33,374 bases of DNA from Candidatus Zixiibacteriota bacterium (GTDB lineage Bacteria; Zixibacteria; MSB-5A5; UBA10806; 4484-95), in the NCBI GenBank assembly GCA_012517955.1, contig JAAYTW010000322.1, forward strand, positions 1-33,374. The letters run 5' to 3'. This document shows positions 7,998 through 17,878 of the stretch, in pieces; positions within the stretch are counted from its first letter, which is position 1, and each line of letters opens with the position of its first letter. The position numbers and the translations under genes are program-made. A model generated the notes under the pieces. It was not told the origin of the DNA and searched no databases. It was given only the letters and a program-made list of their open reading frames with translations.

Positions 7998-8264
7998 CTA
8001 TTTACTTGCTTCGCCGGATTTCGCTTTAGATGTAACAACCTCCGGCTTGCTGTTTTCGGCGGCCGCCGCCTTTTTATATTCGGCTGAACGATAATCAGTG
8101 GCGTAGAATCCTGTGCCCTTTAGAAGGAATCCGGCGCCGCCGCTGATTACGCGTTCTGCTTTCCCCTGACAACGCGGGCACTCCTCAATCGGCGGGTCAG
8201 TCATCTTCTGGAAAGCCTCGAACGCATCGCCGCATTTAAGGCATTTGTACTGGTAGGTAGGCAT
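7998..8264 (-). CDS. FmdB-family zinc ribbon regulatory-type protein
   Basis: MPTYQYKCLKCGDAFEAFQKMTDPPIEECPRCQGKAERVISGGAGFLLKGTGFYATDYR: classic FmdB putative regulatory protein. Confidence 0.93.
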   Translation of the reverse strand: MPTYQYKCLKCGDAFEAFQKMTDPPIEECPRCQGKAERVISGGAGFLLKGTGFYATDYRSAEYKKAAAAENSKPEVVTSKAKSGEASK

Positions 8265-8707
8265 CAGACCCTCTCCTGAACTTCTTTGGAATACAGTTTT
8301 CTGATATCATTTTCATCGATAAACTGCTTGAAACGCTCGATTGTTTCGAAGTTACGTCTCGGCAAAAACCGGATAATCCAATTAGTAGTCATCGGCGAAA
8401 TACTGATAACCGGTATGCCGCGATTGTAAGCCTCCCAAACCTCAATGGAGGTTCCCAGCGAGGCCTGCGGAAGGTAGGCTATCAGCAGGTCCGAATTATA
8501 AACCTCATTAAGGTGCTTGAAAAAAGTCTGCCTGGCTTGCTCATCATTGTAGTGCACCGACATTTCATGCCCCTCGAAAGGATCGAATAATTCAATATCC
8601 GGATATCTGCTCCGCACGATATCTTTTATAGTTTCACGATAGTTTTGGGCATGAATATCCGTCCCCAGATGAGACCCTTGAATGATGCCCGCGAAAAATA
8701 TTTTCAT
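8264..8707 (-). CDS. Nucleoside 2-deoxyribosyltransferase-like (DNPH1/Rcl-like fold) protein
   Basis: MKIFFAGIIQGS start, ELFDPFEGHE, SDLLIAYLPQASLGTSIEVWEAYNRGIPVISISP pattern. 1-nt stop/start overlap (TGATG) with the fmdB-like gene. Confidence 0.62.
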   Translation of the reverse strand: MKIFFAGIIQGSHLGTDIHAQNYRETIKDIVRSRYPDIELFDPFEGHEMSVHYNDEQARQTFFKHLNEVYNSDLLIAYLPQASLGTSIEVWEAYNRGIPVISISPMTTNWIIRFLPRRNFETIERFKQFIDENDIRKLYSKEVQERV

Positions 8708-9096
8708 CTGTTACTCACAATTAAAAAAAGCCAATTGGCCGCCGCCGCCAAACCTATCAAAATCTTTCCAAAAAGCGCGGCCTTAGGGCTTAGTTTCACC
8801 TCTATTTTAATATGCAATATAAATTCGAAAAGTTTCAAAAGCGAGAATAAAAAAAGGCCGACACAAAAGGTTACCAAAAGTGGATTAAAGCCGAACATCC
8901 CGACTATCCGGCCGCCATATAAGGCGTTGACGGCCCGAGAGGCTCCGCAAGCAAGGCAAGGATAGCCGGTAATCTGATGAAACGGACAGGCGAAATGCGG
9001 CAGGAATGGCCAGATGACGACCATTCCAATCAGTAAAATGCCCCATATTACATGGATAGATAAAGGTTGATTATGCGATTTGATGAAGATACGCAT
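8704..9096 (-). CDS. DUF2752 family membrane protein
   Basis: CPFHQITGYPCLACGASRAVNALYGG signature plus TM segments. ATGA overlap with the downstream gene. Confidence 0.85.
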   Translation of the reverse strand: MRIFIKSHNQPLSIHVIWGILLIGMVVIWPFLPHFACPFHQITGYPCLACGASRAVNALYGGRIVGMFGFNPLLVTFCVGLFLFSLLKLFEFILHIKIEVKLSPKAALFGKILIGLAAAANWLFLIVSNR

Positions 9097-9097
9097 T

Positions 9098-9922
9098 TTA
9101 ACGCGTCATCCCTAAGAATCCAATCAGCCAAAACAGTGAAAAACAACAACATGCGCATACTATTAAGGTAGGCAATATCACGACCAGAATCGCATTGCCG
9201 ATACTGGTCTTATGAACCTTGCTTATCCCGATAATCGTCAAGACGATTTGCCAGATTGGAGCGATAATATCGCCGATAATTGGTATGATTCGGAAAAAAG
9301 CCGGTCCTTCGGAATAGGTCACGATGCGAAACGAGGCTTCATAATCATGTTTTTCCCAGCCGAATATGGATAGCAACAGATGAATAATCCCCGACCAGAT
9401 AAAAAATCCGGCGGTGGCCGCAAACGGAAATATAAACAACGAAATTATATTCGAATATGATTGAATTCGTTGATTAAACTCGACAAAATCATAGTCAAAC
9501 GAACTAGACATCGACGGCAGCCACTTGGCGAAATCGAACATCTGGTTGAAAATCTGCGAATAGGTTACTTGGAAAATCGTTCCGATAAACCCTATAATAA
9601 GCGCATAAAGTAAGGGATTGCCGATTCCGCCCTTAACCGACATCTTTTCGAAAAATTTCTGTGGGTTAAAACAACTCTCTTTCCAGGTTTCGAACAACGC
9701 CCCCAAAAATCCTAAACTCTTCTTATCCTCCCAGGGAACGTAATAAATCGGCGGTTGTTCCGATGGCGGGGTTTGCGATTGACCGGTGTTACCCGATTCC
9801 CCCAAGCTTACAACAGGGGCTGTCTCGCTTGTGGCTTCAAATGGAGAACCGCAATAGGGACAATATTTTACGCCGGATTCCGATTCGGATGTATGACCGC
9901 AACGTTGGCAATACTGGATCAT
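9098..9922 (-). CDS. YIP1-family membrane protein with N-terminal zinc ribbon
   Basis: MIQYCQRCGHTSESESGVKYCPYCGSPFE zinc ribbon, then WxxxCFNPQKFFEKM...several TM helices, YIP1-like. ATG at 9922 has GAGG upstream; the listed ORF extends to a GTG at 9934. Confidence 0.78.
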   Translation of the reverse strand: MIQYCQRCGHTSESESGVKYCPYCGSPFEATSETAPVVSLGESGNTGQSQTPPSEQPPIYYVPWEDKKSLGFLGALFETWKESCFNPQKFFEKMSVKGGIGNPLLYALIIGFIGTIFQVTYSQIFNQMFDFAKWLPSMSSSFDYDFVEFNQRIQSYSNIISLFIFPFAATAGFFIWSGIIHLLLSIFGWEKHDYEASFRIVTYSEGPAFFRIIPIIGDIIAPIWQIVLTIIGISKVHKTSIGNAILVVILPTLIVCACCCFSLFWLIGFLGMTR

Positions 9923-10186
9923 AGGCAACCTCACTTTTATTGTTTTAACCCATATTCGCGATTATTATAGAAAATATCGTGGCATTTTTAAAGGAAATTT
10001 ATTCAAATATCCGGTTTTACAATTTCCATGTAAATATAATAGTTCAAAAATCACGGTCCTCATAGCCAAATAGTGAACTTCGGATGCCCAACGATTCGAT
10101 TGATTATCAGCCGCCTGATAACAACAAGGCGTGTTTTGTGTCCCTACATGTAAATTATATTTATAACATGCTTTAGGCTTATAACG

Positions 10187-11297
10187 CTATCCGGACTTTT
10201 TCCTTTCGGGATCGGATAGATAACCATAAATGAATTTGTCCAGGTCTCCATCCATAACCCCCTGCACATCGGATGTTTCGACGCCGGTGCGATGGTCTTT
10301 CACCATATTATAAGGATGGAACACATAGGAACGAATTTGCGAACCCCATTCGATTTTTTTCTTATCGGGTTCTTTCTGGGCTTGCTTGGCTCTTTCGATT
10401 TCGGCGTAATGTTGATAAAGCCGCGACCGCAGAATTTTCATGGCGGATTCTTTATTTTTATGTTGCGATCTTTCCGTCTGGCATTGCACGACGATTCCGG
10501 TCGGGAAATGGGTGATACGAACCGCCGACGAGACTTTGTTTACGTTCTGGCCGCCCGCCCCGGAAGCTCGAAAAGTGTCGATACGGATTTCCTCATCACG
10601 AATTTCCACCGAGATATTATCTTCGACTTCGGGGATAACATAAACCGAAGCGAAAGATGTGTGTCTCCGCTTGTTGAAATCGAACGGCGATATCCTCACG
10701 AGACGATGCACGCCGGATTCGGCTTTGAGATAACCAAAAGCATACTCGCCTTTGATTTCAACCGTTACCGATTTGATACCAGCCTCCTCCCCAGCTTGAA
10801 AATCAAGAATATCGGTCTGATAGCCTTTGGTCTCCGAATAGCGAAGGTACATCCGCAAAAGCATCTGAGCCCAGTCCTGTGATTCGGTGCCGCCGGCGCC
10901 GGGATGGATTTCAAGAATGGCGTTTTTTACATCATCCTCGCCCGATAATATCGACTTGAATTCGAAATCCTCAATTTCGGACGCCAATACAAGCGATTGT
11001 TCGGCCACCGCTTGAATGGCCGATTCATCCTTTTCCGATTCGGCCAACTCGGCCAGTTCAAGCAGGTCAAGGGTCTCTTTATAAAGCGCATTCCAGCGAT
11101 TTATTATGTTTTTTTTTCTATCGAGGTCGCGGAGAATCGATTGAGCTTTCAGGTTATCGTTCCAGAAATCGGAGGCCTGCGATTTCTCCTGAAGTTCATC
11201 CGCTTGTTTGGAGAGCGATTCGATGTCAAAGATACCCCCTTAATTTCATCAAACGGTCTTTGAGACCGGGCAGGTTCGTTTCGGATACCTTGGGCAT
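10187..11297 (-). CDS. prfB: Peptide chain release factor 2, expressed via programmed +1 ribosomal frameshift
   Basis: GGQ motif ASGAGGQNVNKVSSAVRITHFPTGI. Upstream minifragment MPKVSETNLPGLKDRLMKLRGYL* (11297-11226) ends in AGG GGG TAT CTT TGA C, followed in +1 frame by (L)DIESLSKQADELQEKSQASDFWNDNLKAQ..., continuous with the listed ORF at 11047. Confidence 0.95.
11225..11240 (-). promoter_or_regulatory. prfB programmed +1 frameshift signal (AGGGGGTATCTTTGAC)
   Basis: Internal SD-like AGGGGG 3 nt upstream of slippery CTT followed by in-frame TGA C, as in E. coli prfB. Confidence 0.96.
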
Positions 11298-12521
11298 TTA
11301 TTTAATCCAATTAATCTTGAAAAAGCTCTTTTTGCCGATTTTAATAGTATTCGGCTGGTTTAAATCGATTTGATAATCTTTGTTGGTTATTTTAGCCCCG
11401 TTTAGCATCACGCCGCCGCCCTGAATAAGACGGATGGCCGCGCTATTGGAATTGGCGACGCCCGACATAACAATGACCTTGACAATCCAAATCATTTGTT
11501 CGGGGCTGGAAATATCCAGAACTGGAATATCATCGGGAACTTCTTTTTTCGAGAACTTCATCTCGAAATCTTCGCGAGCGCGAACGGCGTCGGCGCGGCT
11601 GTGATAAAGTTCAACGATAGCTTCTCCCAGCTCCTTTTTGAGAATCATCGGATTAAACGATTTATCTTCAAGTTTGGCTTTAACCGACATGAGCCTTGAT
11701 TCGTCGATTTCGGTGGCCAGCAGAAAATAATTGTAAATCAGGCTGTCCGGAATGGACATCACTTTACCGAACATTTCGATTGGCGATTCATTTATACCGA
11801 TATAATTTCCCAGCGATTTCGACATTTTTTCAACCCCATCGGTGCCCACCAACAGCGGCATCGTGATAACGGTCTGCGGTTTTTGGCCGTAGCGTTCTTG
11901 CAGAGCCCGCCCGACAAGCAGGTTGAATTTTTGATCGGTTCCACCAATTTCAATATCGGCGCGCAAAGCCACCGAATCGTATCCTTGCATCAAAGGATAC
12001 ATGAATTCCATCAACGATATGGGATTCCCAGCCTTATAACGTTTTTCGAAATCGTCGCGTTCCAAAAGCCGCGCAATTGTGTAATAGGATGTTAGTTCAA
12101 GCACACCGGCGAAATCCATTTTTTTGAACCATTCGGAATTAAATCGGATTTCTGTCGTTTCCGGGTCGAGTACTTTGAATATTTGCTTCTTATAGGTTTC
12201 GGCATTTGCCAAAACTTCCTCTTCGGTGAGACGTTTGCGGGCGCTGTTTTTCCCCGATGGGTCACCGACCATGCCCGTATAGTCGCCTATCAGGAATATC
12301 ACACGATGACCGAATTTTTGAAATGTCCGCAATTTGCGAATCGATACCATATGTCCGATATGAATATCGGGCGCCGTCGGATCGAACCCCTGTTTTACGA
12401 CGAGCGGTTTGCGGTTGGCGACCGACCATTCAAGCGCCTTCTTTAAATCATCGACTTGGATGATTTCCTCGGCGCCACGGGCGATTTCGGCAAACTGAAT
12501 TTCGACTTTTTCTTTCATCAA
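11298..12521 (-). CDS. tyrS: Tyrosyl-tRNA synthetase
   Basis: PDIHIGHMVSIRKL (HIGH), EKMSKSLGNYIGI (KMSKS), C-terminal S4-like RLIQGGGVMLNGAKI. Confidence 0.96.
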   Translation of the reverse strand: MMKEKVEIQFAEIARGAEEIIQVDDLKKALEWSVANRKPLVVKQGFDPTAPDIHIGHMVSIRKLRTFQKFGHRVIFLIGDYTGMVGDPSGKNSARKRLTEEEVLANAETYKKQIFKVLDPETTEIRFNSEWFKKMDFAGVLELTSYYTIARLLERDDFEKRYKAGNPISLMEFMYPLMQGYDSVALRADIEIGGTDQKFNLLVGRALQERYGQKPQTVITMPLLVGTDGVEKMSKSLGNYIGINESPIEMFGKVMSIPDSLIYNYFLLATEIDESRLMSVKAKLEDKSFNPMILKKELGEAIVELYHSRADAVRAREDFEMKFSKKEVPDDIPVLDISSPEQMIWIVKVIVMSGVANSNSAAIRLIQGGGVMLNGAKITNKDYQIDLNQPNTIKIGKKSFFKINWIK

Positions 12522-12592
12522 GCAACCTTTTCCAACTTTGAAAGTATATAATATAAATCTAATGGGCAGGCAAGAATTAACTATTATTTCGC

Positions 12593-12621
12593 TTGACCTT
12601 AAAAGGCGATAAGATGATAAT
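12593..12621 (+). promoter_or_regulatory. Candidate sigma70-like promoter TTGACC-17-GATAAT
   Basis: TTGACC at 12593-12598 and GATAAT at 12616-12621, spacer exactly 17 nt, in the divergent tyrS/PBP1A intergenic region. Confidence 0.35.
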
Positions 12622-12632
12622 TGACCGCGGGT

Positions 12633-14777
12633 ATGGAAGATAAAAAGCGCAAGAAAAAAAATCGTTTGGCCGTGGCAATCGGCGCCGGAATGTTGGGCGT
12701 CTTTTTGCTTGCCGTAATCGGCTTAATCGCGATATTTCAATCGGACCTACCGTCACTGGATCAACTTCATAATATTCAACCGAGCTTGGCGGCGCGTGTT
12801 TTAGATAAAAACGGCAAATTGCTTAAAGAATTTTATAAACAGCGCCGCTTGATGGTTCCCTATGAAAAAATCCCTCCATATATGACCGATTGTCTATTGG
12901 CCGTGGAGGATCGCCGTTTCTATGACCATTGGGGAATTGACTTGAGGCGGCTGGCCGGAGCTTTCATTCATAATATAGTGAGTCTGGATTTGACTTCGCA
13001 GGGAGCCTCGACGCTGACCCAGCAACTGGCGCGGTCTTTATTTTTGTCGCCCGAAAAAATAGTCTCTCGCAAAATCAAAGAGGCGCTGACCGCTATCAAG
13101 ATAGAACAAACATATTCCAAACAGCAAATTTTGGAACTGTATTTGAACCAGCATTATTTCGGAAAAGGAGCGTATGGTATTGAAGCGGCCGCCAGTACAT
13201 ATTTTTCGAAACACGCCAGCGAATTGACCCTTCCTGAATGCGCTGTTTTAGTCGGCCTCTTAAAATCGCCCAATCCCTATAATCCGATAAACCATCCCGA
13301 TAAAGCCACCCGCCGCCGCAACATCGTTTACAAAGCCCTGGTTGAGTGCGGCAAGTTGACCCGGCAGGCGGCTGACAGCCTTTCGAAATTGCCGCTGACA
13401 ATCAACCCCAGCGATGAACGCAATGGGACAGCGCCGTATTTCACGGAAATGATTCGCCAGTATTTATCTGACAAATACGGTGAGGAAGCTCTCTACAACA
13501 GCGGCCTGACCGTGTATACGACTCTTGATGAAAGTTATCAGGAATACGCCGAAACGGCGGTGAGAGTGAAACTCGCCGAGTTACAAAATCAGATGCAAAA
13601 ATATATCAAACCCGGCAATCCAAAATACGCGCAATACACCATCGCCGTTCCTGATGAAACCAGGCCGGGAACAACATACAGAATCTATAAGCAGATACAG
13701 GCGGCGTTGCTATGCCTCGACAACCGGACCGGCGCCGTCCTCGCCTATATCGGGGGAAAAGATTTCGACCAGAGTAAATTCAATCGAGTAGTTCAGGCTC
13801 TCCGCCAACCAGGCAGTTCTTTTAAGCCGATAGTCTATACCACCGCTATCGACAACGGATTCAAACCGACCGATTTATTCATGGATTCGCCGATTGTATT
13901 AACGGCCGGCGGCCAGGAGTGGCGGCCATCCAATTTCGATGAAAAATTCGAGGGAGAGATGACGCTCCGTGACGCTTTAAAGCAATCCCGCAACCTGGTG
14001 GCGATTAAGTTGATGATGGAACCGACCGTTACCGCCGAGCAAGTGATTGACTATGCCCAAAAAATGGGAATCACAACCAAACTTATCCCTGTGCCTTCCT
14101 TGGCAATCGGCTCATGCGAAGTTACGCTTTGGGATATGACCAGCGTATTCTCTATATTTCCAAACGGCGGTATCCGACGGGAACCTTACTATATCACTAA
14201 GATTACTGACCGTTACGGGACAATTATCTATGAAAAAAAGAAATATGAACAGACGGAAGTATTATCCCCGCAGACCGCTTACATCATGACTAATATGCTT
14301 CAATCGGTCATCGATAATGGCACTGGTTATCCAGCCAGAGCCATGGGATTTGACCGTCCCGCCGGCGGCAAAACAGGTACGACCAATGAGCATACCGACA
14401 ACTGGTTCATAGGATTCACGCCTCAAATAACCTGCGCGGTCTGGGTCGGTTATGACGATAAAACAACTATCGGTATCTGGAAAGGGGAGGTCGGCGCTAC
14501 CACCGCTCTGCCAATCTGGACGGAGTTTATGAAATCGGCTTGTTCCGATTTGCCGGTGGAGGATTTTGCCGTACCGGAAGGTATCTTTACGGCGACGATT
14601 TGTCTGGAATCGGGCAAACTGGCTTCGCCAAGATGCAGCAGGGTCGTTACCGATATTTTTACAGAACGAACCTTACCTAAATCTCAATGTGATTTAAAGC
14701 ATTATGGCGACTCTTCGGCGCGCAATAAAGAGGGCAGGTTTAAATCCGACGATGACAAAGGCAAGAAAAGATTTTAG
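12633..14777 (+). CDS. Penicillin-binding protein 1A-type bifunctional transglycosylase/transpeptidase
   Basis: N-terminal TM; GT51 motifs AVEDRRFYDHWGID, GASTLTQQLARSLF; transpeptidase motifs QPGSSFKPIVYTTAI, SRNLVAI, GKTGTTNEHTDNWFIGFTP. Likely ATG at 12633 (listed TTG start at 12621). Confidence 0.93.
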   Translation: MEDKKRKKKNRLAVAIGAGMLGVFLLAVIGLIAIFQSDLPSLDQLHNIQPSLAARVLDKNGKLLKEFYKQRRLMVPYEKIPPYMTDCLLAVEDRRFYDHWGIDLRRLAGAFIHNIVSLDLTSQGASTLTQQLARSLFLSPEKIVSRKIKEALTAIKIEQTYSKQQILELYLNQHYFGKGAYGIEAAASTYFSKHASELTLPECAVLVGLLKSPNPYNPINHPDKATRRRNIVYKALVECGKLTRQAADSLSKLPLTINPSDERNGTAPYFTEMIRQYLSDKYGEEALYNSGLTVYTTLDESYQEYAETAVRVKLAELQNQMQKYIKPGNPKYAQYTIAVPDETRPGTTYRIYKQIQAALLCLDNRTGAVLAYIGGKDFDQSKFNRVVQALRQPGSSFKPIVYTTAIDNGFKPTDLFMDSPIVLTAGGQEWRPSNFDEKFEGEMTLRDALKQSRNLVAIKLMMEPTVTAEQVIDYAQKMGITTKLIPVPSLAIGSCEVTLWDMTSVFSIFPNGGIRREPYYITKITDRYGTIIYEKKKYEQTEVLSPQTAYIMTNMLQSVIDNGTGYPARAMGFDRPAGGKTGTTNEHTDNWFIGFTPQITCAVWVGYDDKTTIGIWKGEVGATTALPIWTEFMKSACSDLPVEDFAVPEGIFTATICLESGKLASPRCSRVVTDIFTERTLPKSQCDLKHYGDSSARNKEGRFKSDDDKGKKRF

Positions 14778-14900
14778 CGAATCGTATCTCGTCGGTAATC
14801 GGATACAGCGATATCAAATATCCCATCCGCAAGCGGATACAACCTTCAAGTCAGCGCTCGATGCCCCCAGGCAAACAGAATCCCCTAAGCAGCTATAAAA

Positions 14901-16199
14901 TCAACCCCGCTCGATAATCAAGGGCAGACTTTTCGATGGGTTGTCCGAAATGGTGCAACATTCAAGAAATTCATGTTTAAGGTAATCCTCGCTTGGTTTG
15001 CCGGAACTGTGAATCTCAAAAATTGCGTCTCCCGTTTTGACGTAATCGCCGATTCGTTTGAATATTTTAAAACCGACCGACAAATCAATCGTTTCGCCCA
15101 CCCGGGTGCGGCCTCCTCCCATCTCGATAACCAGGCGCCCGAGTCTATAAGTGTCGACAGCTTGCACAAAGCCGTCTCTATTTGCGGCAGCCTCAAATAC
15201 TCTTTTGGCGGGAGCAAGCGGTTTCCGCGCCGCCATCAAATCAATTTTTCCTTTTTGATACTCGACCATTTCAAAAAATTTACCGAGCGCGGAACCATCA
15301 GCAATGGCTTTTTTCATCAGCTCAACCGCTTTATCGCCGGCTGCGACTCCGCCGAGCGCCAGCATCCGTTCGCCCAAGGCGTAGGTGATTTCCATCAGGT
15401 CCGCCGGTCCTTTGCCATTAAGGGCCTCCACACATTCATCGATTTCAAGAGCGTTGCCGGCGGCAATCCCTAACGGCTGATTCATATCGGTTATCAGAAA
15501 AGCGGCGCCCTTGTTCATGGCCTTACAGATATCAGCTAAGCTTCGGCCAAGCTGATACGCTTGCTCGGTCGTTTTCATGAAGGCGCCATTTCCGCACTTG
15601 ACATCGAAAACAATTGAATTGGGACCTGCGGCGAACTTTTTAGATAGTATCGAACCGCATATTAAAGGAATAGATTCAACGGTCGCGGTAACATCCCTGA
15701 GAGCATACATCTTTCTGTCGGCAGGCGCGATTTCGGGTGTTTGTCCGCTTATCACGCATCCGACCTTATCCACGCCTTCTTTGAATTCATGCATGGATAA
15801 ATCGGTGCGATATCCGGGAATCGACTCCAATTTATCAAGCGTCCCGCCGGTATGACCTAATCCTCTCCCTGATAACATAGGCACTTTCAAACCGCAAGCG
15901 GCAACCATAGGGGCAAGTACAATCGATACTTTGTCGCCGATACCCCCCGATGAATGTTTATCGACATATAGCTTGTTTAGGGGGTCAAATACAACCCTCT
16001 CGCCCGATTCAAGCATAGCGATAGTCAAGGCAGCCGTTTCACGGGGCGTCATCGATTTAAAAACCACCGCCATTAAAAATGCCGACATCTGATAGTCGGG
16101 AATATCCCCATTGGTAAATCCTTTTACAAAATAAAAGATTTCGTCGTTCGATAATTCTTTTCCATCGCGCTTGGCGGCGATAATCTCAACCGGATTCAT
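14901..16199 (-). CDS. deoA: Pyrimidine-nucleoside/thymidine phosphorylase
   Basis: KHSSGGIGDKVSIVLAPMVAACGLKVPMLSGRGLGHTGGTLDKLESIPG is diagnostic. The upstream ORF extension (to 16259) overlaps cdd, so start MNPVEIIAAKRDGKEL at 16199 is preferred. Could equally be called pdp. Confidence 0.92.
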   Translation of the reverse strand: MNPVEIIAAKRDGKELSNDEIFYFVKGFTNGDIPDYQMSAFLMAVVFKSMTPRETAALTIAMLESGERVVFDPLNKLYVDKHSSGGIGDKVSIVLAPMVAACGLKVPMLSGRGLGHTGGTLDKLESIPGYRTDLSMHEFKEGVDKVGCVISGQTPEIAPADRKMYALRDVTATVESIPLICGSILSKKFAAGPNSIVFDVKCGNGAFMKTTEQAYQLGRSLADICKAMNKGAAFLITDMNQPLGIAAGNALEIDECVEALNGKGPADLMEITYALGERMLALGGVAAGDKAVELMKKAIADGSALGKFFEMVEYQKGKIDLMAARKPLAPAKRVFEAAANRDGFVQAVDTYRLGRLVIEMGGGRTRVGETIDLSVGFKIFKRIGDYVKTGDAIFEIHSSGKPSEDYLKHEFLECCTISDNPSKSLPLIIERG

Positions 16200-16206
16200 A
16201 TATTGA

Positions 16207-16608
16207 TTATCCTTGCGGTTTTGAATCTTCCAGACGGAAACCTCGGGGTAAAAGTTCACTCAATTTAAATATGGATATTTCCCCCCTATCGTTGGCGCAA
16301 ATGACCTCAAGTTGAGGGGCGAATTCATAAAGAACTTGGCGACAGGCGCCGCAGGGAGTAGCGGGCGGCGAACAGGATGAAAATATAGCGATTCGTTTAA
16401 ATTTCCGTTGCCCAGCTGAAACAGCAGCAAACACCGCGCTTCGTTCGGCGCAATTTGTCAGGCCATATGAACTGTTTTCGATATTCGCTCCGGTGAATAT
16501 CCGTTCATCATCGCAGAGTAAGGCCGCTCCAACTTTAAAGTTAGAGAAAGGCGCATAAGCATTGCTTTGAGCCTTTTTGGCCGCAGCGATTAAATCCGAT
16601 TCAATCAT
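16207..16608 (-). CDS. cdd: Cytidine deaminase
   Basis: FKVGAALL...[27 protein letters not shown]...[14 protein letters not shown]: HxE-variant CAE and PCxxCRQ zinc motifs. Confidence 0.95.
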   Translation of the reverse strand: MIESDLIAAAKKAQSNAYAPFSNFKVGAALLCDDERIFTGANIENSSYGLTNCAERSAVFAAVSAGQRKFKRIAIFSSCSPPATPCGACRQVLYEFAPQLEVICANDRGEISIFKLSELLPRGFRLEDSKPQG

Positions 16609-17786
16609 TTCAATTCCTTCAAAAAACTATCCCCGGCCATCAAGCCGGTTAAACCGAATATCTCGCTTATGGTCGCTCCGATATCCGCGAACGTGCGGCG
16701 TATTCCCAGATTTTTGCCCGATAAAGATTGAAAACCCGGTGAATATGCCAACAAAGGCGTGTATTCACGCGAATGGTCGGTTGAGGTCGTCGTCGGGTCA
16801 CAGCCATGATCCGCGGTGATAATAAATAAATCATCCTTACGCAAAACTGCCAATATCTCCGGTAATCTTGAATCGAAATATTCCAGGCCGCCGGCGAAAC
16901 CCGCAGCATCGTTGCGATGTCCCCAAATCATGTCGAAATCAACCAGATTCGCAAAAAGCAGTCCATGAAATTCGGTTTTAAGAAAATCAATTATCCGTTC
17001 TATCCCTTCTTGGTTCGATTTTGTGTGTTGAGATTTCGTTACGCCACGTCCGGCAAATAGGTCATCTACTTTACCGACGGTTATAACATCATGACTCGAT
17101 TCCGACAGCAAGTCCAAAACGGTCGGGCCGGTAGGCGGAAGCGAGAAATCCTTGCGATCTGGAGTGCGATAAAATTCTCCCGGTTTTCCCGCGAAGGGCC
17201 GGGCAATCACCCGCGATACGCCATGTTCGCCTTGAAGCATCTCTCTGGCCAACCGACAATAACGGTACAGTTCAGATAAGGGGATTAAATCGACATGTGC
17301 CGCTACCTGAAAAACCGAATCGGCGGATGTATAAACGATTAGGCTTCCCGTTTTAAGATGAGTCTCCCCCAAACGCGCGATAATTTCCGTTCCGGAGGCG
17401 GCCTCATTGCCGATTACCGGCCGGCCGGTTTTACGAACGAATTCATCGATAATCTCTTTCGGAAATCCGTTAGGATATACTGGGAAAGGCTTGTGACTGA
17501 TAAGTCCGGCAAGCTCCCAATGTCCAATAGTGGAATCTTTTCCGGCCGATTGCTCGGCCAATTTGCCATAATATGCCTTTGGCGATGATGTTTCGGATAT
17601 TCCTCTAATCGGGATAATATTACCCAAACCCATCCGGCCCATTGTAGGCATCTTTAGCCCGCCGACAGCTTCGGCGCAGTGGCCGAGCGTATTTGAACCC
17701 GCATCGCCGTAAGCCTCGGCATCCGGTAATTCACCGACCCCGCAAGCGTCAAGTACAAGAAGACAAACGCGATTGAAACGCATCAT
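16605..17786 (-). CDS. deoB: Phosphopentomutase
   Basis: [35 protein letters not shown]...[11 protein letters not shown]...[29 protein letters not shown]; 4-nt ATGA overlap with cdd. Confidence 0.95.
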   Translation of the reverse strand: MMRFNRVCLLVLDACGVGELPDAEAYGDAGSNTLGHCAEAVGGLKMPTMGRMGLGNIIPIRGISETSSPKAYYGKLAEQSAGKDSTIGHWELAGLISHKPFPVYPNGFPKEIIDEFVRKTGRPVIGNEAASGTEIIARLGETHLKTGSLIVYTSADSVFQVAAHVDLIPLSELYRYCRLAREMLQGEHGVSRVIARPFAGKPGEFYRTPDRKDFSLPPTGPTVLDLLSESSHDVITVGKVDDLFAGRGVTKSQHTKSNQEGIERIIDFLKTEFHGLLFANLVDFDMIWGHRNDAAGFAGGLEYFDSRLPEILAVLRKDDLFIITADHGCDPTTTSTDHSREYTPLLAYSPGFQSLSGKNLGIRRTFADIGATISEIFGLTGLMAGDSFLKELK

Positions 17787-17827
17787 TACAATCCTATTAT
17801 TACAAATTCCAATCAATAACGCAAAAT

Positions 17828-17857
17828 AAAAAAAGGCGGAAGATGTTCCCGCCTTAT
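17828..17857 (-). terminator. Rho-independent terminator ending the alpha operon (after rplQ)
   Basis: On the minus strand AAGGCGG-GAACATCTT-CCGCCTT followed by TTTTTTATTTTG, 22 nt after the rplQ stop. Confidence 0.88.
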
Positions 17858-17878
17858 TTATTTTGGTTTACTTTTCCC

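Noticed and set aside
10100-10186. TTATCAG-CCGC-CTGATAA hairpin downstream of prfB
   Set aside because: 7-bp AT-rich stem without a U-tract on the relevant strand; could be chance.
10292-10882. 196-aa plus-strand ORF antisense to prfB
   Set aside because: Lies entirely opposite the conserved RF2 core including the GGQ region; shadow ORF.
14778-14900. ATCCGC-AA-GCGGAT inverted repeat between PBP1A and deoA as a terminator
   Set aside because: Loop too short and no T tract on either strand; convergent termination there is plausible but unsupported.
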